A stretch of DNA of 64,000 nucleotides from Marivita sp. (GCF_020055675.1 NZ_JAIPUS010000003.1:158093-222092), one strand, 5' to 3'; numbered from the stretch's first letter, positions 1 through 9,129 are shown. Notes: generated from the sequence alone by a model not told the origin. Translations and numbers: made by a program.

Positions 1-63
1 TTCGCGATCCGTGAAGGCGGCCGCACCGTCGGGTCGGGCGTGGTCTCCAAGATCACCGCGTAA
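1..63 (+). CDS. tuf: Elongation factor Tu, C-terminal end (partial)
   Basis: The first 20 codons read in frame to a TAA and give the well-known EF-Tu C-terminus (FAIREGGRTVGSGVVSKITA). EF-Tu delivers aminoacyl-tRNA to the ribosome as a GTPase. Only the end of domain 3 is present because the gene enters from the left edge. Its place just before rpsJ is the usual arrangement, and it supports reading the following genes as the str/S10 junction. Confidence 0.95.
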   Translation, partial: FAIREGGRTVGSGVVSKITA

Positions 64-71
64 ACGCATCC

Positions 72-149
72 GGTCCCGGCCCGGCGCCGGGACCCGCAAT
101 TCCAAACGGACCGCCAGGGTCCGGTGATGCCCCGGCGTACTGCCGGGGC
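72..149 (+). terminator. Two GC-rich hairpins between tuf and rpsJ
   Basis: Two perfect stems lie in the 181-bp tuf-rpsJ gap. GGTCCCGGC (72-80) pairs with GCCGGGACC (86-94), and GCCCCGGC (129-136) pairs with GCCGGGGC (142-149). Neither has a strong T-run, so they could be weak terminators, RNA stability elements or part of a ribosomal protein leader. The rest of the gap (150-244) shows no gene. Confidence 0.4.
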
Positions 150-244
150 GCATCGCTCCGGGGCTTGTTCGATCCGGTTCGACGAAGGGGCAGGGTGGTC
201 TTGTCTCCTCCTCTCAACCGCAACGCCAGTAAAGGCTAAGACCA

Positions 245-553
245 ATGCAAAGCCAGAATATTCGCATTCGGCTCAAGGCGTTTGACTACCGCGTGCTCGA
301 TGCGTCGACACAGGAAATCGTCAACACAGCCAAGCGGACGGGGGCGCAGGTGCGCGGCCCGATCCCATTGCCGAACAAGATTGAGAAGTTCACCGTTCTG
401 CGTGGCCCCCACGTGAACAAAAAGTCGCGCGACCAGTTCGAGATCCGCACGCACAAGCGTCTGCTCGATATTGTCGATCCGACCCCGCAGACCGTGGATG
501 CCCTGATGAAGCTCGACCTCGCCGCTGGCGTGGATGTCGAGATCAAGGTTTAA
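245..553 (+). CDS. rpsJ: 30S ribosomal protein S10
   Basis: The 102-residue product has the standard S10 length and core ([33 protein letters not shown], the HKRLLDI stretch). S10 sits in the 30S head and, in bacteria generally, also partners NusB in antitermination. It is the first gene of the S10 operon and is followed 12 bp later by rplC. Identity is certain from sequence and context. Confidence 0.98.
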   Translation: MQSQNIRIRLKAFDYRVLDASTQEIVNTAKRTGAQVRGPIPLPNKIEKFTVLRGPHVNKKSRDQFEIRTHKRLLDIVDPTPQTVDALMKLDLAAGVDVEIKV

Positions 554-565
554 GGAGGGTATATG

Positions 566-1405
566 ATGCGCTCCGGTATCATCGCAAAGAAAGTCGGCAT
601 GACCCGGCTTTTCATGGAAGACGGACGGCAAGTTCCCGTGACGGTCCTCCAACTCGACAAGCTGCAGGTGGTGGCACAGCGCACCGCCGACACGCATGGT
701 TATTCAGCGGTTCAGCTGGGCACCGGCTCGATCAAGGCAAAGCGCGTCTCGAAGGCGATGCGCGGTCACTTTGCCGCGGCGAGCGTGGAGCCCAAGCGCA
801 AGGTCGCGGAATTCCGCGTCGCGTCGGACAACCTGATCAATGTCGGTGAAGAGATCACCGCTGACCATTACTTCGAAGGTCAGTTCGTGGATGTCTGCGG
901 CACCTCGATCGGTAAAGGCTTTGCCGGCGGCATGAAGCGGCACAACTTCCGTGGCCTCGAGGCCACGCACGGCGTGTCGATCAGTCACCGCTCGCACGGC
1001 TCCACGGGGCAGTGCCAGGATCCCGGCAAGGTCTTCAAAGGCAAGAAGATGGCGGGCCACATGGGCGCCGCGAAGGTGACCACGCAGAACCTTCAGGTCG
1101 TGAAGACAGACGCCGATCGCGGCATCATCATGATCAAGGGCGCGGTTCCCGGGTCCAAGGGTGGCTGGGTCACTGTCAAGGACGCGGTGAAAAAGCCGAC
1201 GCCCGAGAACGTGATCCTGCCGGCGGCTCTGAAATCCGCCGCGGAAGAAGCCAAGCGACTGGCCGAGGAAGCTGCCGCTCAGGCCGCGGCCGAAGAAGCA
1301 GCCGCCGCAGAAGCCGCCGCCGCCGAGGCAGCCGAGGCCGAAGAGGAAGCTCTGAAGGAAGCCGAGGCTGAAATCGAAGCTGATAAGAAGGAAGGCGACG
1401 AATGA
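566..1405 (+). CDS. rplC: 50S ribosomal protein L3 with Ala/Glu-rich C-terminal tail
   Basis: L3 is a primary 23S rRNA binder near the peptidyl transferase centre. The product begins [16 protein letters not shown] and contains the L3 loop with [17 protein letters not shown]. Two in-frame ATGs (563, 566) exist. The Shine-Dalgarno GGAGG at 554-558 is better spaced for 566, and that start gives the usual N-terminus. After about residue 215 there is a roughly 60-residue low-complexity extension made almost only of Ala, Glu and Lys, probably helical. It makes this L3 longer than the roughly 210 residues of E. coli. The 3' end overlaps rplD by ATGA. Confidence 0.97.
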   Translation: MRSGIIAKKVGMTRLFMEDGRQVPVTVLQLDKLQVVAQRTADTHGYSAVQLGTGSIKAKRVSKAMRGHFAAASVEPKRKVAEFRVASDNLINVGEEITADHYFEGQFVDVCGTSIGKGFAGGMKRHNFRGLEATHGVSISHRSHGSTGQCQDPGKVFKGKKMAGHMGAAKVTTQNLQVVKTDADRGIIMIKGAVPGSKGGWVTVKDAVKKPTPENVILPAALKSAAEEAKRLAEEAAAQAAAEEAAAAEAAAAEAAEAEEEALKEAEAEIEADKKEGDE

Positions 1406-2019
1406 AACTCGACGTGATCAAACTGGACGGCGGAAAGGCCGGGTCGGTCGAGCTGACGGACGAGATCTTCGATCTCGATCCGCGTGCCGATCTTCTGCAC
1501 CGCGTCGTCCGCTGGCAGCGCAACAAGGCGCAGCAGGGCACGCACAAGGTGAAAACCCGGTCCGAAGTCAGCTATTCGAGCAAGAAGATCTATCGCCAGA
1601 AGGGCACCGGCGGCGCACGCCACGGCGCACGGTCGGCTCCGATCTTCCGCAAGGGTGGCATCTACAAGGGTCCGACCCCGCGCAGCCACGCGCATGAGCT
1701 TCCCAAGAAGGTGCGCAAGCTGGGTCTGATGCATGCGCTGAGTGCCAAGGTCAAGGATGGCTCGCTTGTTGTGATCGACAATATCGAGTCTGACGGCAAG
1801 ACAGCGTCGCTGGCCAAGCAGGTCAGGGATCTGGGCTGGAAGCGGGCCCTGGTCATCGACGGAGCCGAGGTGAATGAAAACTTCGCCCGTGCCGCAGCCA
1901 ACATCGACGGGCTCGATGTTCTGCCGTCGATGGGGGCAAACGTCTATGACATCCTCAAGCGTGACACGCTCGTGCTCACCAAGGCGGGTGTCGAAGCACT
2001 GGAGGCTCGGTTGAAATGA
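1402..2019 (+). CDS. rplD: 50S ribosomal protein L4
   Basis: The 205-residue protein matches L4: the long RNA-binding loop is visible as [20 protein letters not shown], followed by the [17 protein letters not shown] stretch. L4 lines the exit tunnel, and in E. coli it represses its own operon by binding the leader; whether it does so here is unknown. Its ATG overlaps the rplC stop (ATGA) and its stop overlaps the rplW start in the same way, so translation is probably coupled. Confidence 0.97.
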   Translation: MKLDVIKLDGGKAGSVELTDEIFDLDPRADLLHRVVRWQRNKAQQGTHKVKTRSEVSYSSKKIYRQKGTGGARHGARSAPIFRKGGIYKGPTPRSHAHELPKKVRKLGLMHALSAKVKDGSLVVIDNIESDGKTASLAKQVRDLGWKRALVIDGAEVNENFARAAANIDGLDVLPSMGANVYDILKRDTLVLTKAGVEALEARLK

Positions 2020-2312
2020 GCGCGAAAGCTGAACATTACGATGTGATCCGCAAGCCGATCATCACCGAGAAATCGACCCTGGCGTCCGAATATGGCGGCG
2101 TGGTCTTCGAGGTGGCGATCGATGCCAACAAACCGCAGATCAAGGAGGCCGTCGAGGCCTTGTTTGGTGTGTCGGTGAAGGCTGTGAACACGTCCATCAC
2201 CAAGGGCAAGACCAAGCGCTTCCGGGGCCAGATGGGCCGCCGGAAAGACGTGAAGAAAGCCTATGTGACGCTTGCCGAGGGCAACACGATTGACGTGACC
2301 ACCGGCCTGTGA
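2016..2312 (+). CDS. rplW: 50S ribosomal protein L23
   Basis: The 98-residue product has the L23 core ([15 protein letters not shown] near the start, [20 protein letters not shown] later). L23 lies at the tunnel exit and docks trigger factor and SRP in bacteria. The gene overlaps rplD by 4 bp. Unusually for the S10 operon, it is followed by a terminator and a 326-bp gap before rplB. Confidence 0.97.
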   Translation: MSAKAEHYDVIRKPIITEKSTLASEYGGVVFEVAIDANKPQIKEAVEALFGVSVKAVNTSITKGKTKRFRGQMGRRKDVKKAYVTLAEGNTIDVTTGL

Positions 2313-2347
2313 TCGGGTCGGGCCAAGGCCCGGTCTGAAGGAATGAG

Positions 2348-2382
2348 AAAGCCCCTTGCCAGTGATGGCGGGGGGCTTTTTT
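2348..2382 (+). terminator. Intrinsic terminator after rplW
   Basis: AAAGCCCC (2348-2355) can pair with GGGGCTTT (2373-2380) and runs into a six-T stretch. The hairpin falls 35 bp after the rplW stop. This predicts that a good share of S10-operon transcripts end before rplB. Confidence 0.75.
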
Positions 2383-2638
2383 GCGTGTGGTGGCCCAACG
2401 TGCGCGTGCTGCGTAAGCACATGCGCTTGATGATCGCGGTGCGCGGAATCAACCGACACCACTTGACCCCGCGCGCCACGCCGCCTAGTAACCCCCAACC
2501 GCGCAGCCCCGGATTCGTCCGGGGCTTCGTTGTTGGCCTAACCGGGGACCTTCGGGGCCCTATACCATCGGCAGGATACGTCCTGCCCAAACATAGCGGG
2601 TCACCAAGATCCGCATTTGCTAACGGAAGACAGAAAGC
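2383..2638 (+). promoter_or_regulatory. Structured leader upstream of rplB
   Basis: No gene is seen in these 256 bases. They hold two tight perfect hairpins. AGCCCCGGA (2505-2513) and TCCGGGGCT (2518-2526) enclose a TTCG tetraloop, and GGCAGGA (2570-2576) and TCCTGCC (2581-2587) enclose TACG. Because a terminator lies just upstream, a promoter for rplB-rplP is expected here, though I could not fix a clear -35/-10 pair. The hairpins could be leader or autoregulatory RNA structure. Confidence 0.45.
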
Positions 2639-3481
2639 ATGGCACTCAAGTCGTATAAACCGACGACGCCGGGCCAGCGCGGGCTGGTGCTGATCGACCG
2701 TTCGGAGCTGTGGAAAGGCCGTCCGGTCAAATCCCTTACTGAGGGTTTGACGAAATCGGGCGGCCGGAACAACACCGGACGTATCACATCCCGTCGTCGC
2801 GGTGGTGGGGCAAAACGCCTCTACCGGATCGTTGATTTCAAACGGAACAAGTATGACGTGGGCGCGACCGTCGCGCGCATCGAATATGACCCCAACCGCA
2901 CTGCCTTTATCGCGCTCGTCCAATATGACGATGGTGAACAGGCCTACATCCTGGCTCCGCAGCGCCTGGCCATCGGCGACCGCGTGGTTGCATCGGCCAA
3001 GGCCGACGTGAAGCCGGGCAACGCGATGCCGTTCTCGGGCATGCCCATCGGGACAATCGTGCACAACATCGAGCTGAAACCCGGCAAGGGTGGCCAGATT
3101 GCACGTGCTGCGGGCACCTATGCCCAGTTCGTTGGCCGTGATGGTGGTTATGCACAGGTTCGGTTGAGCTCGGGCGAGCTGCGCCTGGTGCGTCAGGAAT
3201 GCATGGCCACCGTCGGTGCGGTGTCGAACCCCGACAACAGCAACCAGGACTTCGGCAAGGCCGGCCGCATTCGCCACCGTGGCGTGCGCCCGTCGGTTCG
3301 AGGTGTCGTGATGAACCCGATCGACCACCCGCACGGTGGTGGTGAAGGGCGGACCTCCGGTGGTCGTCACCCGGTGACACCATGGGGCAAGCCGACCAAG
3401 GGGAAGCGCACCCGCAACACAAACAAGGCGTCGCAGAAGCTGATCATACGCTCGCGTCACGCCAAGAAGAAGGGGCGGTAA
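2639..3481 (+). CDS. rplB: 50S ribosomal protein L2
   Basis: The 280-residue L2 begins [17 protein letters not shown] and has the C-terminal signature [20 protein letters not shown], including the histidine associated with peptidyl transferase activity. L2 is needed for subunit joining. It is the first gene after the structured gap and starts the compact block rplB-rpsS-rplV-rpsC-rplP, with 3-bp spacing to rpsS. Confidence 0.98.
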   Translation: MALKSYKPTTPGQRGLVLIDRSELWKGRPVKSLTEGLTKSGGRNNTGRITSRRRGGGAKRLYRIVDFKRNKYDVGATVARIEYDPNRTAFIALVQYDDGEQAYILAPQRLAIGDRVVASAKADVKPGNAMPFSGMPIGTIVHNIELKPGKGGQIARAAGTYAQFVGRDGGYAQVRLSSGELRLVRQECMATVGAVSNPDNSNQDFGKAGRIRHRGVRPSVRGVVMNPIDHPHGGGEGRTSGGRHPVTPWGKPTKGKRTRNTNKASQKLIIRSRHAKKKGR

Positions 3482-3484
3482 ACC

Positions 3485-3763
3485 ATGTCGCGCTCTGTAT
3501 GGAAAGGCCCGTTCGTCGATGCCTATGTCTTGAAAAAGGCAGAAGCATCGCGTGAATCCGGGCGCAATGAAGTCATCAAGATCTGGTCGCGCCGCTCGAC
3601 GATCCTGCCCCAGTTCGTGGGCCTGACGTTTGGCGTTTACAACGGCCACAAGCATATCCCTGTCAACGTCAGCGAAGACATGATCGGTCAGAAGTTCGGT
3701 GAATATTCACCGACCCGGACCTATTATGGCCATGCCGCCGACAAAAAAGCGAAGCGGAAGTAA
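3485..3763 (+). CDS. rpsS: 30S ribosomal protein S19
   Basis: The 92-residue S19 starts [16 protein letters not shown] and contains [15 protein letters not shown] and the [13 protein letters not shown] region. It sits in the 30S head near the A-site tRNA. It lies 3 bp after rplB and 3 bp before rplV. Length and sequence are typical. Confidence 0.98.
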   Translation: MSRSVWKGPFVDAYVLKKAEASRESGRNEVIKIWSRRSTILPQFVGLTFGVYNGHKHIPVNVSEDMIGQKFGEYSPTRTYYGHAADKKAKRK

Positions 3764-3766
3764 GTC

Positions 3767-4147
3767 ATGGGCCAGGAAAAGAACCCCCGCCGCGTGGCCG
3801 ATAACGAAGCAATGGCAAAATTGCGCATGCTTCGCACAAGCCCGCAAAAGCTCAACGTTGTTGCCGGATTGATCCGCGGCAAGAAAGTCGACAAGGCGCT
3901 CAACGATCTGACCTTCTCGAAGAAGCGGATCTCGGAAGACGTGAAGAAATGCCTTCAGTCGGCCATCGCCAATGCCGAGAACAACCATGGTCTGGATGTG
4001 GACGAACTCGTCGTCGCCGAAGCCTGGGTTGGCAAGAACCTCGTGATGAAGCGCGGTCGTCCGCGGGCGCGTGGCCGGTTCGGCAAGATCATGAAGCCAT
4101 TCTCGGAAATCACCATCAAGGTGCGTCAAGTCGAGGAGCAAGTCTAA
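3767..4147 (+). CDS. rplV: 50S ribosomal protein L22
   Basis: This is a 126-residue L22. The conserved core includes [20 protein letters not shown] and the tunnel-lining hairpin with [15 protein letters not shown]22 narrows the exit tunnel and is a known site of macrolide-resistance mutations. The stop and the rpsC start share one base (TAATG). Confidence 0.98.
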   Translation: MGQEKNPRRVADNEAMAKLRMLRTSPQKLNVVAGLIRGKKVDKALNDLTFSKKRISEDVKKCLQSAIANAENNHGLDVDELVVAEAWVGKNLVMKRGRPRARGRFGKIMKPFSEITIKVRQVEEQV

Positions 4148-4860
4148 TGGGTAACAAGACCAATCCGATCGGCATGCGCCTTCAGGTCAACCGCACCTGG
4201 GACAGCCGCTGGTACGCCGACACCAAGGATTACGGCAATCTTCTTCTCGAAGATATCAAGATCCGCGCATTCATCGAGACAGAGTGCAAGCAGGCCGGTG
4301 TCGCCCGTGTCATCATCGAGCGCCCGCACAAGAAGTGCCGTGTCACCATCCACACCGCCCGTCCGGGTGTCATCATCGGCAAGAAAGGCGCGGACATCGA
4401 GACGCTGCGCAAGAAGCTTGCCGCGATGACCGACAGCGAGCTGCATCTCAACATCGTTGAAGTGCGCAAGCCGGAACTCGACGCACAACTCGTGGGCGAA
4501 AGCATCGCGCAGCAGCTCGAACGTCGTGTGTCCTTCCGCCGCGCCATGAAGCGGGCCGTGCAGAACGCCATGCGCATGGGGGCCAAGGGCATCCGTGTCA
4601 ACGTTGCGGGCCGTTTGGGCGGCGCCGAGATCGCACGGACCGAGTATTACCACGAGGGCAGTGTGCCTCTGCACACATTGCGCGCCGACATCGATTTCGC
4701 GAATGTCGAAGCGCAAACAGCCTATGGTATCATCGGCATCAAGGTCTGGATCTTCAAGGGCGAGATCATGGAGCATGATCCGTCCGCGCGGGATCGCAAG
4801 GCGCAGGAACTTCAGGATGGCCCCGCACCGCGTGGTGCTGGCGGCGGTCGGAGGAATTAA
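4147..4860 (+). CDS. rpsC: 30S ribosomal protein S3
   Basis: A start at 4147 gives 237 residues beginning [18 protein letters not shown], the normal S3 N-terminus; a longer open frame upstream overlaps rplV and is not needed. The KH domain shows its GxxG loop ([13 protein letters not shown]), and the C-terminal domain contains [19 protein letters not shown]3 forms part of the mRNA entry channel. rplP starts 2 bp after the stop. Confidence 0.97.
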   Translation: MGNKTNPIGMRLQVNRTWDSRWYADTKDYGNLLLEDIKIRAFIETECKQAGVARVIIERPHKKCRVTIHTARPGVIIGKKGADIETLRKKLAAMTDSELHLNIVEVRKPELDAQLVGESIAQQLERRVSFRRAMKRAVQNAMRMGAKGIRVNVAGRLGGAEIARTEYYHEGSVPLHTLRADIDFANVEAQTAYGIIGIKVWIFKGEIMEHDPSARDRKAQELQDGPAPRGAGGGRRN

Positions 4861-4862
4861 TC

Positions 4863-5276
4863 ATGCTGCAACCAAAGCGTACAAAATTCCGGAAGATGTT
4901 CAAAGGCCGGATCAAGGGGGACGCCAAAGGCGGATCCGATCTGAACTTTGGCACTTTCGGCCTTAAGGCGGTTCAGCCCGAGCGGGTCACCGCCCGCCAG
5001 ATCGAAGCCGCACGTCGTGCCATGACGCGCCACATGAAGCGCCAGGGTCGGGTCTGGATTCGCATTTTCCCGGACACCCCGGTGACATCCAAGCCCACCG
5101 AGGTGCGGATGGGTAAAGGCAAGGGGTCGGTGGATTTCTGGGCCGCCAAGGTCAAGCCGGGCCGCGTGATGTTCGAAATCGACGGTGTCGGTGATGACGT
5201 TGCGCGTGAGGCGTTGCGCCTGGCTGCGATGAAGCTGCCGCTCAAGACCCGCATCGTGGTCCGCGAGGACTGGTAA
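4863..5276 (+). CDS. rplP: 50S ribosomal protein L16
   Basis: The 137-residue L16 starts [16 protein letters not shown] and has [12 protein letters not shown]-like residues ([18 protein letters not shown]) and the C-terminal LPLKTRIV. It helps position A-site tRNA. In most bacteria rpmC follows within a few bases; here the block ends in a terminator, and rpmC is about 1.8 kb away. Confidence 0.97.
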   Translation: MLQPKRTKFRKMFKGRIKGDAKGGSDLNFGTFGLKAVQPERVTARQIEAARRAMTRHMKRQGRVWIRIFPDTPVTSKPTEVRMGKGKGSVDFWAAKVKPGRVMFEIDGVGDDVAREALRLAAMKLPLKTRIVVREDW

Positions 5277-5362
5277 AGGCCGAAGACGACTAAGCGTTTT
5301 CTGACCAGCATGGCGTGGGTAAAATCGTGGATTTTCTCCGGGCCATGCAGCTTTGAAGTTTT

Positions 5363-5395
5363 AGCCCCCCGGTGTGAAAGCGCCGGGGGCTTTCT
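5363..5395 (+). terminator. Terminator after rplP
   Basis: AGCCCCC (5363-5369) pairs with GGGGGCT (5385-5391), with further imperfect pairing inside and TTTCT after the stem. It lies 87 bp after the rplP stop. The bases between the stop and the stem show no other feature. Confidence 0.6.
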
Positions 5396-5405
5396 GTCTG
5401 GGCAG

Positions 5406-5519
5406 GGCAAGATCATTCGAATGATCTTGCCGACTGCGTGAGGCTGTCTGGAACCCGGTTGGACGGGAGCGGGAAAGCCATTCGAATGGCTTTCGTAAAG
5501 CGTTTCGAAACGCTTTACG
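5406..5519. repeat. Cluster of three perfect palindromes centred on TTCGAA
   Basis: Three perfect inverted repeats share a TTCGAA core but have different arms: 5406-5431 (26 bp, arm GGCAAGATCA), 5473-5494 (22 bp, arm GAAAGCCA) and 5494-5519 (26 bp, arm CGTAAAGCGT). The second and third abut, and the third covers the stop codon of the reverse-strand oxygenase gene. They could act as bidirectional terminators, protein-binding sites or REP-like elements; the sequence does not decide. Confidence 0.85.
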
Positions 5520-6138
5520 CGCCCCAACGGTAATTGAAGCTCACCGAAACCCGCTCGTCCTCGGACTGGTTCATCACCACCTCGTGGCGCAGCCAGCTTT
5601 CCCAGAGCAGCACGTCGCCCACGACCGGTTTCACATAGATGAAGTTCCGCATCTCCTCCGGTGCGTCTGTGCGCCGGGGCGGGGCGGCCATCATCATGGC
5701 ATGGCGGGGGTCTTCGAGTTTGAGGGCAGACGCACCTTCGGGCATCGACACGTAGGTGGTGCCGGAAATCACCGAATGCGGGTGGATATGCGCCGCGTGA
5801 AAGCCGCCTTCGGGCAGGATGTTGATCCAGAGATCTTCCAGTACCAAAGGGCGATCGTCGAGATCGAAGGCCAGGTCGTCGGCGAATGCGGCGACATGCG
5901 CATCGAGCGAGGCCACCAGATCGGCAAAGATCGGGAAGCGCCAGGGCAGGTCGCTGAGCGAGGCATAGGAGGTGTAGCCCGGATAGGCGTTGTCCTCGCA
6001 CCATTGCTGACCGGCCTCATCATCCGTGGCGATTGCGAAACAGGAGGCCTCCATCTCGACGGGGTCGATGCCGGGCGCGTGTTCTGACAGCGGCGTTTGG
6101 TAGAGGCGGGTCACGAAGAGGGAGGATATTGTGCTCAT
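5515..6138 (-). CDS. Putative 2OG-Fe(II) oxygenase (TIGR02466-like)
   Basis: The start at 6138 (MSTISSLFVTRLYQ) gives 207 residues. The likely iron-binding residues are visible: FHAAHIHPHSVISGTTYVSM in the middle and a final histidine in WLRHEVVMNQ, with an arginine in SVSFNYRW to hold 2-oxoglutarate. This pattern fits the TIGR02466 putative 2OG-Fe(II) oxygenases, whose substrate I do not know. The gene runs against the ribosomal operon between rplP and rpmC, downstream of DUF4168. An upstream in-frame start at 6195 would add 19 unremarkable residues. Confidence 0.75.
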   Translation of the reverse strand: MSTISSLFVTRLYQTPLSEHAPGIDPVEMEASCFAIATDDEAGQQWCEDNAYPGYTSYASLSDLPWRFPIFADLVASLDAHVAAFADDLAFDLDDRPLVLEDLWINILPEGGFHAAHIHPHSVISGTTYVSMPEGASALKLEDPRHAMMMAAPPRRTDAPEEMRNFIYVKPVVGDVLLWESWLRHEVVMNQSEDERVSVSFNYRWGA

Positions 6139-6294
6139 GGGGCCGCTTTTACGCTGCCGGCCGTCGTTTGGCGAGAGCCCGATTGCCTGCGCCACGGAAC
6201 GTTTGCGCCCGGTGACCCGACCCCCACCGACGGGATCGGGGGAGGCAGGGTGTTTGCGTGCGGTCCCAGGAGGCCGGACTGGCAGACTGTGTCT

Positions 6295-6702
6295 TCAGTT
6301 CGCCAATTCCACGCGGTCGACGATGCGTTGGTTCAATTCCGGGTCTTGCTGAGCCAACTGGGCGATGGTGACATATTCGTCAACCGAGATGTCCGGCGTG
6401 CCTTCGATGGTGTCGGTGATCGCGGTGTTGGCTTCGTCGACCAGGTCCTGCTGCTCTTCCGGGTCGCCGGTGGCCTCGATCTGCGGGATATAGGTTTGGC
6501 GAACGGCGTCAACATCCTGCAACGCGGTCACGAAGGCGTCCAGTTTGGCGTCGCTGAAGTCGGTTTCAACCGCTTCGGGCGCCGGGGTGGTCGTCTGTGC
6601 GATGACGGGTGCCGTTGCAAAAAGGCCAAACGCGGCTGTGGCCGCTGCAAGTGCAATCGCGCGCGGCGCCTTGCTCAGGGTGGTCGTGGTCGTCAAGGTC
6701 AT
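6295..6702 (-). CDS. DUF4168 exported protein
   Basis: This is a 135-residue protein with a signal peptide (an Ala-rich hydrophobic stretch ending near VIAQ, about residue 36) and a DUF4168-type body: FSDAKLDAFVTALQDVDAV, YIPQIEATGDPEE and a C-terminal Q/E-rich helix. Function is unknown; it is predicted periplasmic. It lies 156 bp upstream of the oxygenase gene on the same strand, a gap in which I see no gene. Family assignment is from memory of the repeat-like pattern. Confidence 0.7.
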   Translation of the reverse strand: MTLTTTTTLSKAPRAIALAAATAAFGLFATAPVIAQTTTPAPEAVETDFSDAKLDAFVTALQDVDAVRQTYIPQIEATGDPEEQQDLVDEANTAITDTIEGTPDISVDEYVTIAQLAQQDPELNQRIVDRVELAN

Positions 6703-7046
6703 ATGAGTCTCCGTAGTTCAAACGTACAGTCAGGATCCTGTCGGTCCCCGGAGCAACACATGGCGTAGCGTGAATCGTAACACAAACCGGTCGGCGGGAA
6801 AATGCTGGTCAGGGGGCTGGCCGGCTTTCAGGACAGGGCGTCTTGTGGGGGGCTGACGTCGGGCAAAGGCCAGACGATTGCCCCGACGCCGCGCGCAGCC
6901 ATCGCGGTGCGCCATCGGTGAAGTTCGGACTTGCGCCCTGCGCGCATCCCGCCTATACGCGCCACTTCATCCACCTCCACCGGGAATCGGGTGACCCGCA
7001 TCAGTGATGGGGCCTGCCGGTGATGTTGACAGAAAGGACTGGCGAC
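6703..7046. other. Divergent gap DUF4168/rpmC with a possible small reverse-strand ORF
   Basis: This 344-bp gap must hold a promoter for DUF4168 (leftward) and one for rpmC (rightward). On the - strand, 7001 to 6828 could encode a 57-residue peptide (MRVTRFPVEVDEVARIGG at its start) with GC-rich third positions. It has no convincing ribosome-binding site and no family I recognise. It may be a real small gene or chance. Confidence 0.3.
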
Positions 7047-7253
7047 ATGAACGCCAAGGAACTGCATGACAAGACACCGGATCAGCTCCGGGATGAGCTT
7101 GTCTCGCTGAAGAAAGAGGCCTTCAACCTCCGCTTTCAGCAGGCCACCAGCCAGCTCGAGAACACCGCGCGCATCCGTCAGGTGCGCCGCAACGTGGCAC
7201 GCATCAACACCGTGCTGAACCAAAAGGCGGCCACGCCCGCCAACGACGCGTAA
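7047..7253 (+). CDS. rpmC: 50S ribosomal protein L29
   Basis: The start at 7047 follows an AGAAAGGA ribosome-binding site and gives 68 residues with the L29 pattern ([38 protein letters not shown]). L29 borders the tunnel exit. The gene restarts the superoperon after the 1.8-kb interruption and is followed 15 bp later by rpsQ. Confidence 0.96.
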   Translation: MNAKELHDKTPDQLRDELVSLKKEAFNLRFQQATSQLENTARIRQVRRNVARINTVLNQKAATPANDA

Positions 7254-7268
7254 GAGGGAGCCAGACAG

Positions 7269-7499
7269 ATGCCCAAACGTATTCTTTCCGGCACCGTCAC
7301 ATCGACAGCCAACGCACAGACCGTGACCGTTTCCGTCGAGCGCCGTTTCAAGCACCCGGTCATGCAAAAGACCGTGCGCAAGTCCAAGAAATACCGTGCC
7401 CATGACGAGGCCGGGACATTCGCAGTCGGTGACGTTGTCCGCATTCAGGAATGCGCGCCGAAATCGAAGACCAAACGTTGGGAGGTTATCGCTGGATAA
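7269..7499 (+). CDS. rpsQ: 30S ribosomal protein S17
   Basis: The 76-residue S17 begins [19 protein letters not shown] and contains the OB-fold segments [17 protein letters not shown] and the [16 protein letters not shown] turn. It binds 16S rRNA in the 30S body. A 78-bp gap with no clear terminator separates it from rplN. Confidence 0.97.
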   Translation: MPKRILSGTVTSTANAQTVTVSVERRFKHPVMQKTVRKSKKYRAHDEAGTFAVGDVVRIQECAPKSKTKRWEVIAG

Positions 7500-7577
7500 G
7501 CGATAGCCTTTCGGCATTTACGAAACCCCCGGGCCAATGCCTCGCTCTGAGCGGTCCGGGACGTCGGGAGACATATT

Positions 7578-7946
7578 ATGATCCAGATGCAGACCAATCT
7601 GGATGTTGCTGACAACAGCGGCGCACGCCGTGTTCAGTGCATCAAGGTTCTGGGTGGGTCCAAGCGGAAATACGCGTCGGTGGGTGACATCATCGTCGTA
7701 TCCGTGAAGGAAGCCATCCCGCGCGGTCGCGTGAAAAAGGGGGACGTCCGCAAGGCCGTCGTCGTGCGCACCGCCAAGGAAGTCCGTCGCGAAGACGGCA
7801 CAGCCATCCGGTTTGACCGCAATGCCGCGGTCATCCTGAACAACGCGGGCGAGCCTCTCGGCACGCGTATCTTCGGACCGGTCGTGCGCGAACTGCGCGC
7901 CAAGAGCTTCATGAAAATCATCTCGCTTGCTCCGGAGGTGCTGTAA
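7578..7946 (+). CDS. rplN: 50S ribosomal protein L14
   Basis: The 122-residue L14 begins [20 protein letters not shown] and contains [16 protein letters not shown] at its end, as expected. It sits at the subunit interface. Its stop and the rplX start share a base (TAATG at 7944-7948). Confidence 0.98.
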   Translation: MIQMQTNLDVADNSGARRVQCIKVLGGSKRKYASVGDIIVVSVKEAIPRGRVKKGDVRKAVVVRTAKEVRREDGTAIRFDRNAAVILNNAGEPLGTRIFGPVVRELRAKSFMKIISLAPEVL

Positions 7947-8257
7947 TGGCTGCAAAACTCCGTAAAGGCGACAAGGTGATCGTGCTGGCAGGCAAGGACA
8001 AGGGCAAGCAGGGCACCATCGCGTCGGTCGATCCGAAGGCCGGTCAGGCCGTGGTCGACGGTGTGAACATGGCGATCCGTCACGTGCGCCAGTCCCAGAC
8101 ATCTCAGGGTGGCCGCACGCCGAAGGCGATGCCGATCGACCTGTCCAACCTGGCGATTGTCGACAAGAATGGCAAAGCGACTCGTGTCGGCTTCAAGACA
8201 GAAGGCGACAAGAAGGTCCGTTTCGCCAAGACAACAGGGGATGTGATCGATGCTTGA
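7946..8257 (+). CDS. rplX: 50S ribosomal protein L24
   Basis: This is a 103-residue L24 with an N-terminal KOW motif ([20 protein letters not shown]). L24 is an early assembly initiator on 23S rRNA. It overlaps rplN by one base and rplE by 8 bp, so the three are likely translated together. Confidence 0.97.
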   Translation: MAAKLRKGDKVIVLAGKDKGKQGTIASVDPKAGQAVVDGVNMAIRHVRQSQTSQGGRTPKAMPIDLSNLAIVDKNGKATRVGFKTEGDKKVRFAKTTGDVIDA

Positions 8258-8810
8258 TGCTGCAAACTACGCCCCGCGCCTGCGTGGCGTCTACAACGAG
8301 ACGATCAAGGCGGCGATGAGGGAGGAATTCGGGTACAAGAATGACCTGATGATCCCGCGTCTTGACAAGGTCGTGCTGAATATCGGCTGCGGTGCCGAAG
8401 CGGTCCGTGACAGCAAGAAGGCCAAATCCGCAGTCGAGGATCTGACCAAGATCGCCGGCCAGCAGGCCGTGACCACCAAGGCCAAGAAATCCATTGCCGG
8501 TTTCCGTGTGCGCGAAGACATGCCGCTCGGGGCCAAGGTAACGCTGCGCGGCGACCGCATGTATGATTTCCTCGATCGCCTGATCACAATCGCCATGCCT
8601 CGCATCCGGGACTTCCGCGGTGTGAAGCCGGCGTTCGACGGCGGTGGCAACTTTGCCATGGGCATGAAAGAGCATATCGTTTTCCCCGAGGTCGACTTTG
8701 ACAAGGTCGATGAGGTCTGGGGGCTCGATATCATCATCACGACGACCGCGAAGACCGACGCGGAAGCCAAGGCGCTGTTGAAGCATTTCAACATGCCATT
8801 CACCGCCTGA
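8250..8810 (+). CDS. rplE: 50S ribosomal protein L5
   Basis: The 186-residue L5 contains [16 protein letters not shown], the [20 protein letters not shown]-like segment and [15 protein letters not shown]. It binds 5S rRNA in the central protuberance. The start lies inside the end of rplX, and rpsN follows 13 bp after the stop. Confidence 0.97.
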   Translation: MLDAANYAPRLRGVYNETIKAAMREEFGYKNDLMIPRLDKVVLNIGCGAEAVRDSKKAKSAVEDLTKIAGQQAVTTKAKKSIAGFRVREDMPLGAKVTLRGDRMYDFLDRLITIAMPRIRDFRGVKPAFDGGGNFAMGMKEHIVFPEVDFDKVDEVWGLDIIITTTAKTDAEAKALLKHFNMPFTA

Positions 8811-8823
8811 GGGGACTGATACC

Positions 8824-9129
8824 ATGGCCAAGAAAGCAATGATTGAACGCGAGAAGAAGCGTCAGAAGCTGGTGGAGAAATACGCCGCCAAGCGGGCTGA
8901 GCTCAAGGAAATCGCGAACGACGAAGGCAAGCCGATGGAAGAGCGCTTCAAGGCGCGCCTCAAGCTTGCCAAACTGCCGCGGAACAGTGCGCCGACGCGC
9001 CTGCACAACCGCTGCCAGCTCACCGGGCGTCCACACGCCTATTATCGCAAACTCAAGGTCAGCCGGATCGCGCTTCGCGAGCTTGCCAATAATGGCAAGG
9101 CCCCCGGCATGGTCAAGTCGAGCTGGTAA
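8824..9129 (+). CDS. rpsN: 30S ribosomal protein S14, zinc-free type
   Basis: The 101-residue S14 begins [20 protein letters not shown] and ends with the S14 signature around [20 protein letters not shown]. It lacks the CxxC pairs of the zinc-binding form, so it is the long zinc-independent type usual in proteobacteria. It lies in the standard rplE-rpsN-rpsH order. Confidence 0.97.
   Translation: MAKKAMIEREKKRQKLVEKYAAKRAELKEIANDEGKPMEERFKARLKLAKLPRNSAPTRLHNRCQLTGRPHAYYRKLKVSRIALRELANNGKAPGMVKSSW

Noticed and set aside
2261-3655. Long reverse-strand open frame across rplB
   Set aside because: It is a shadow of GC-rich codons in rplB and rpsS; no recognisable protein features or ribosome-binding site.
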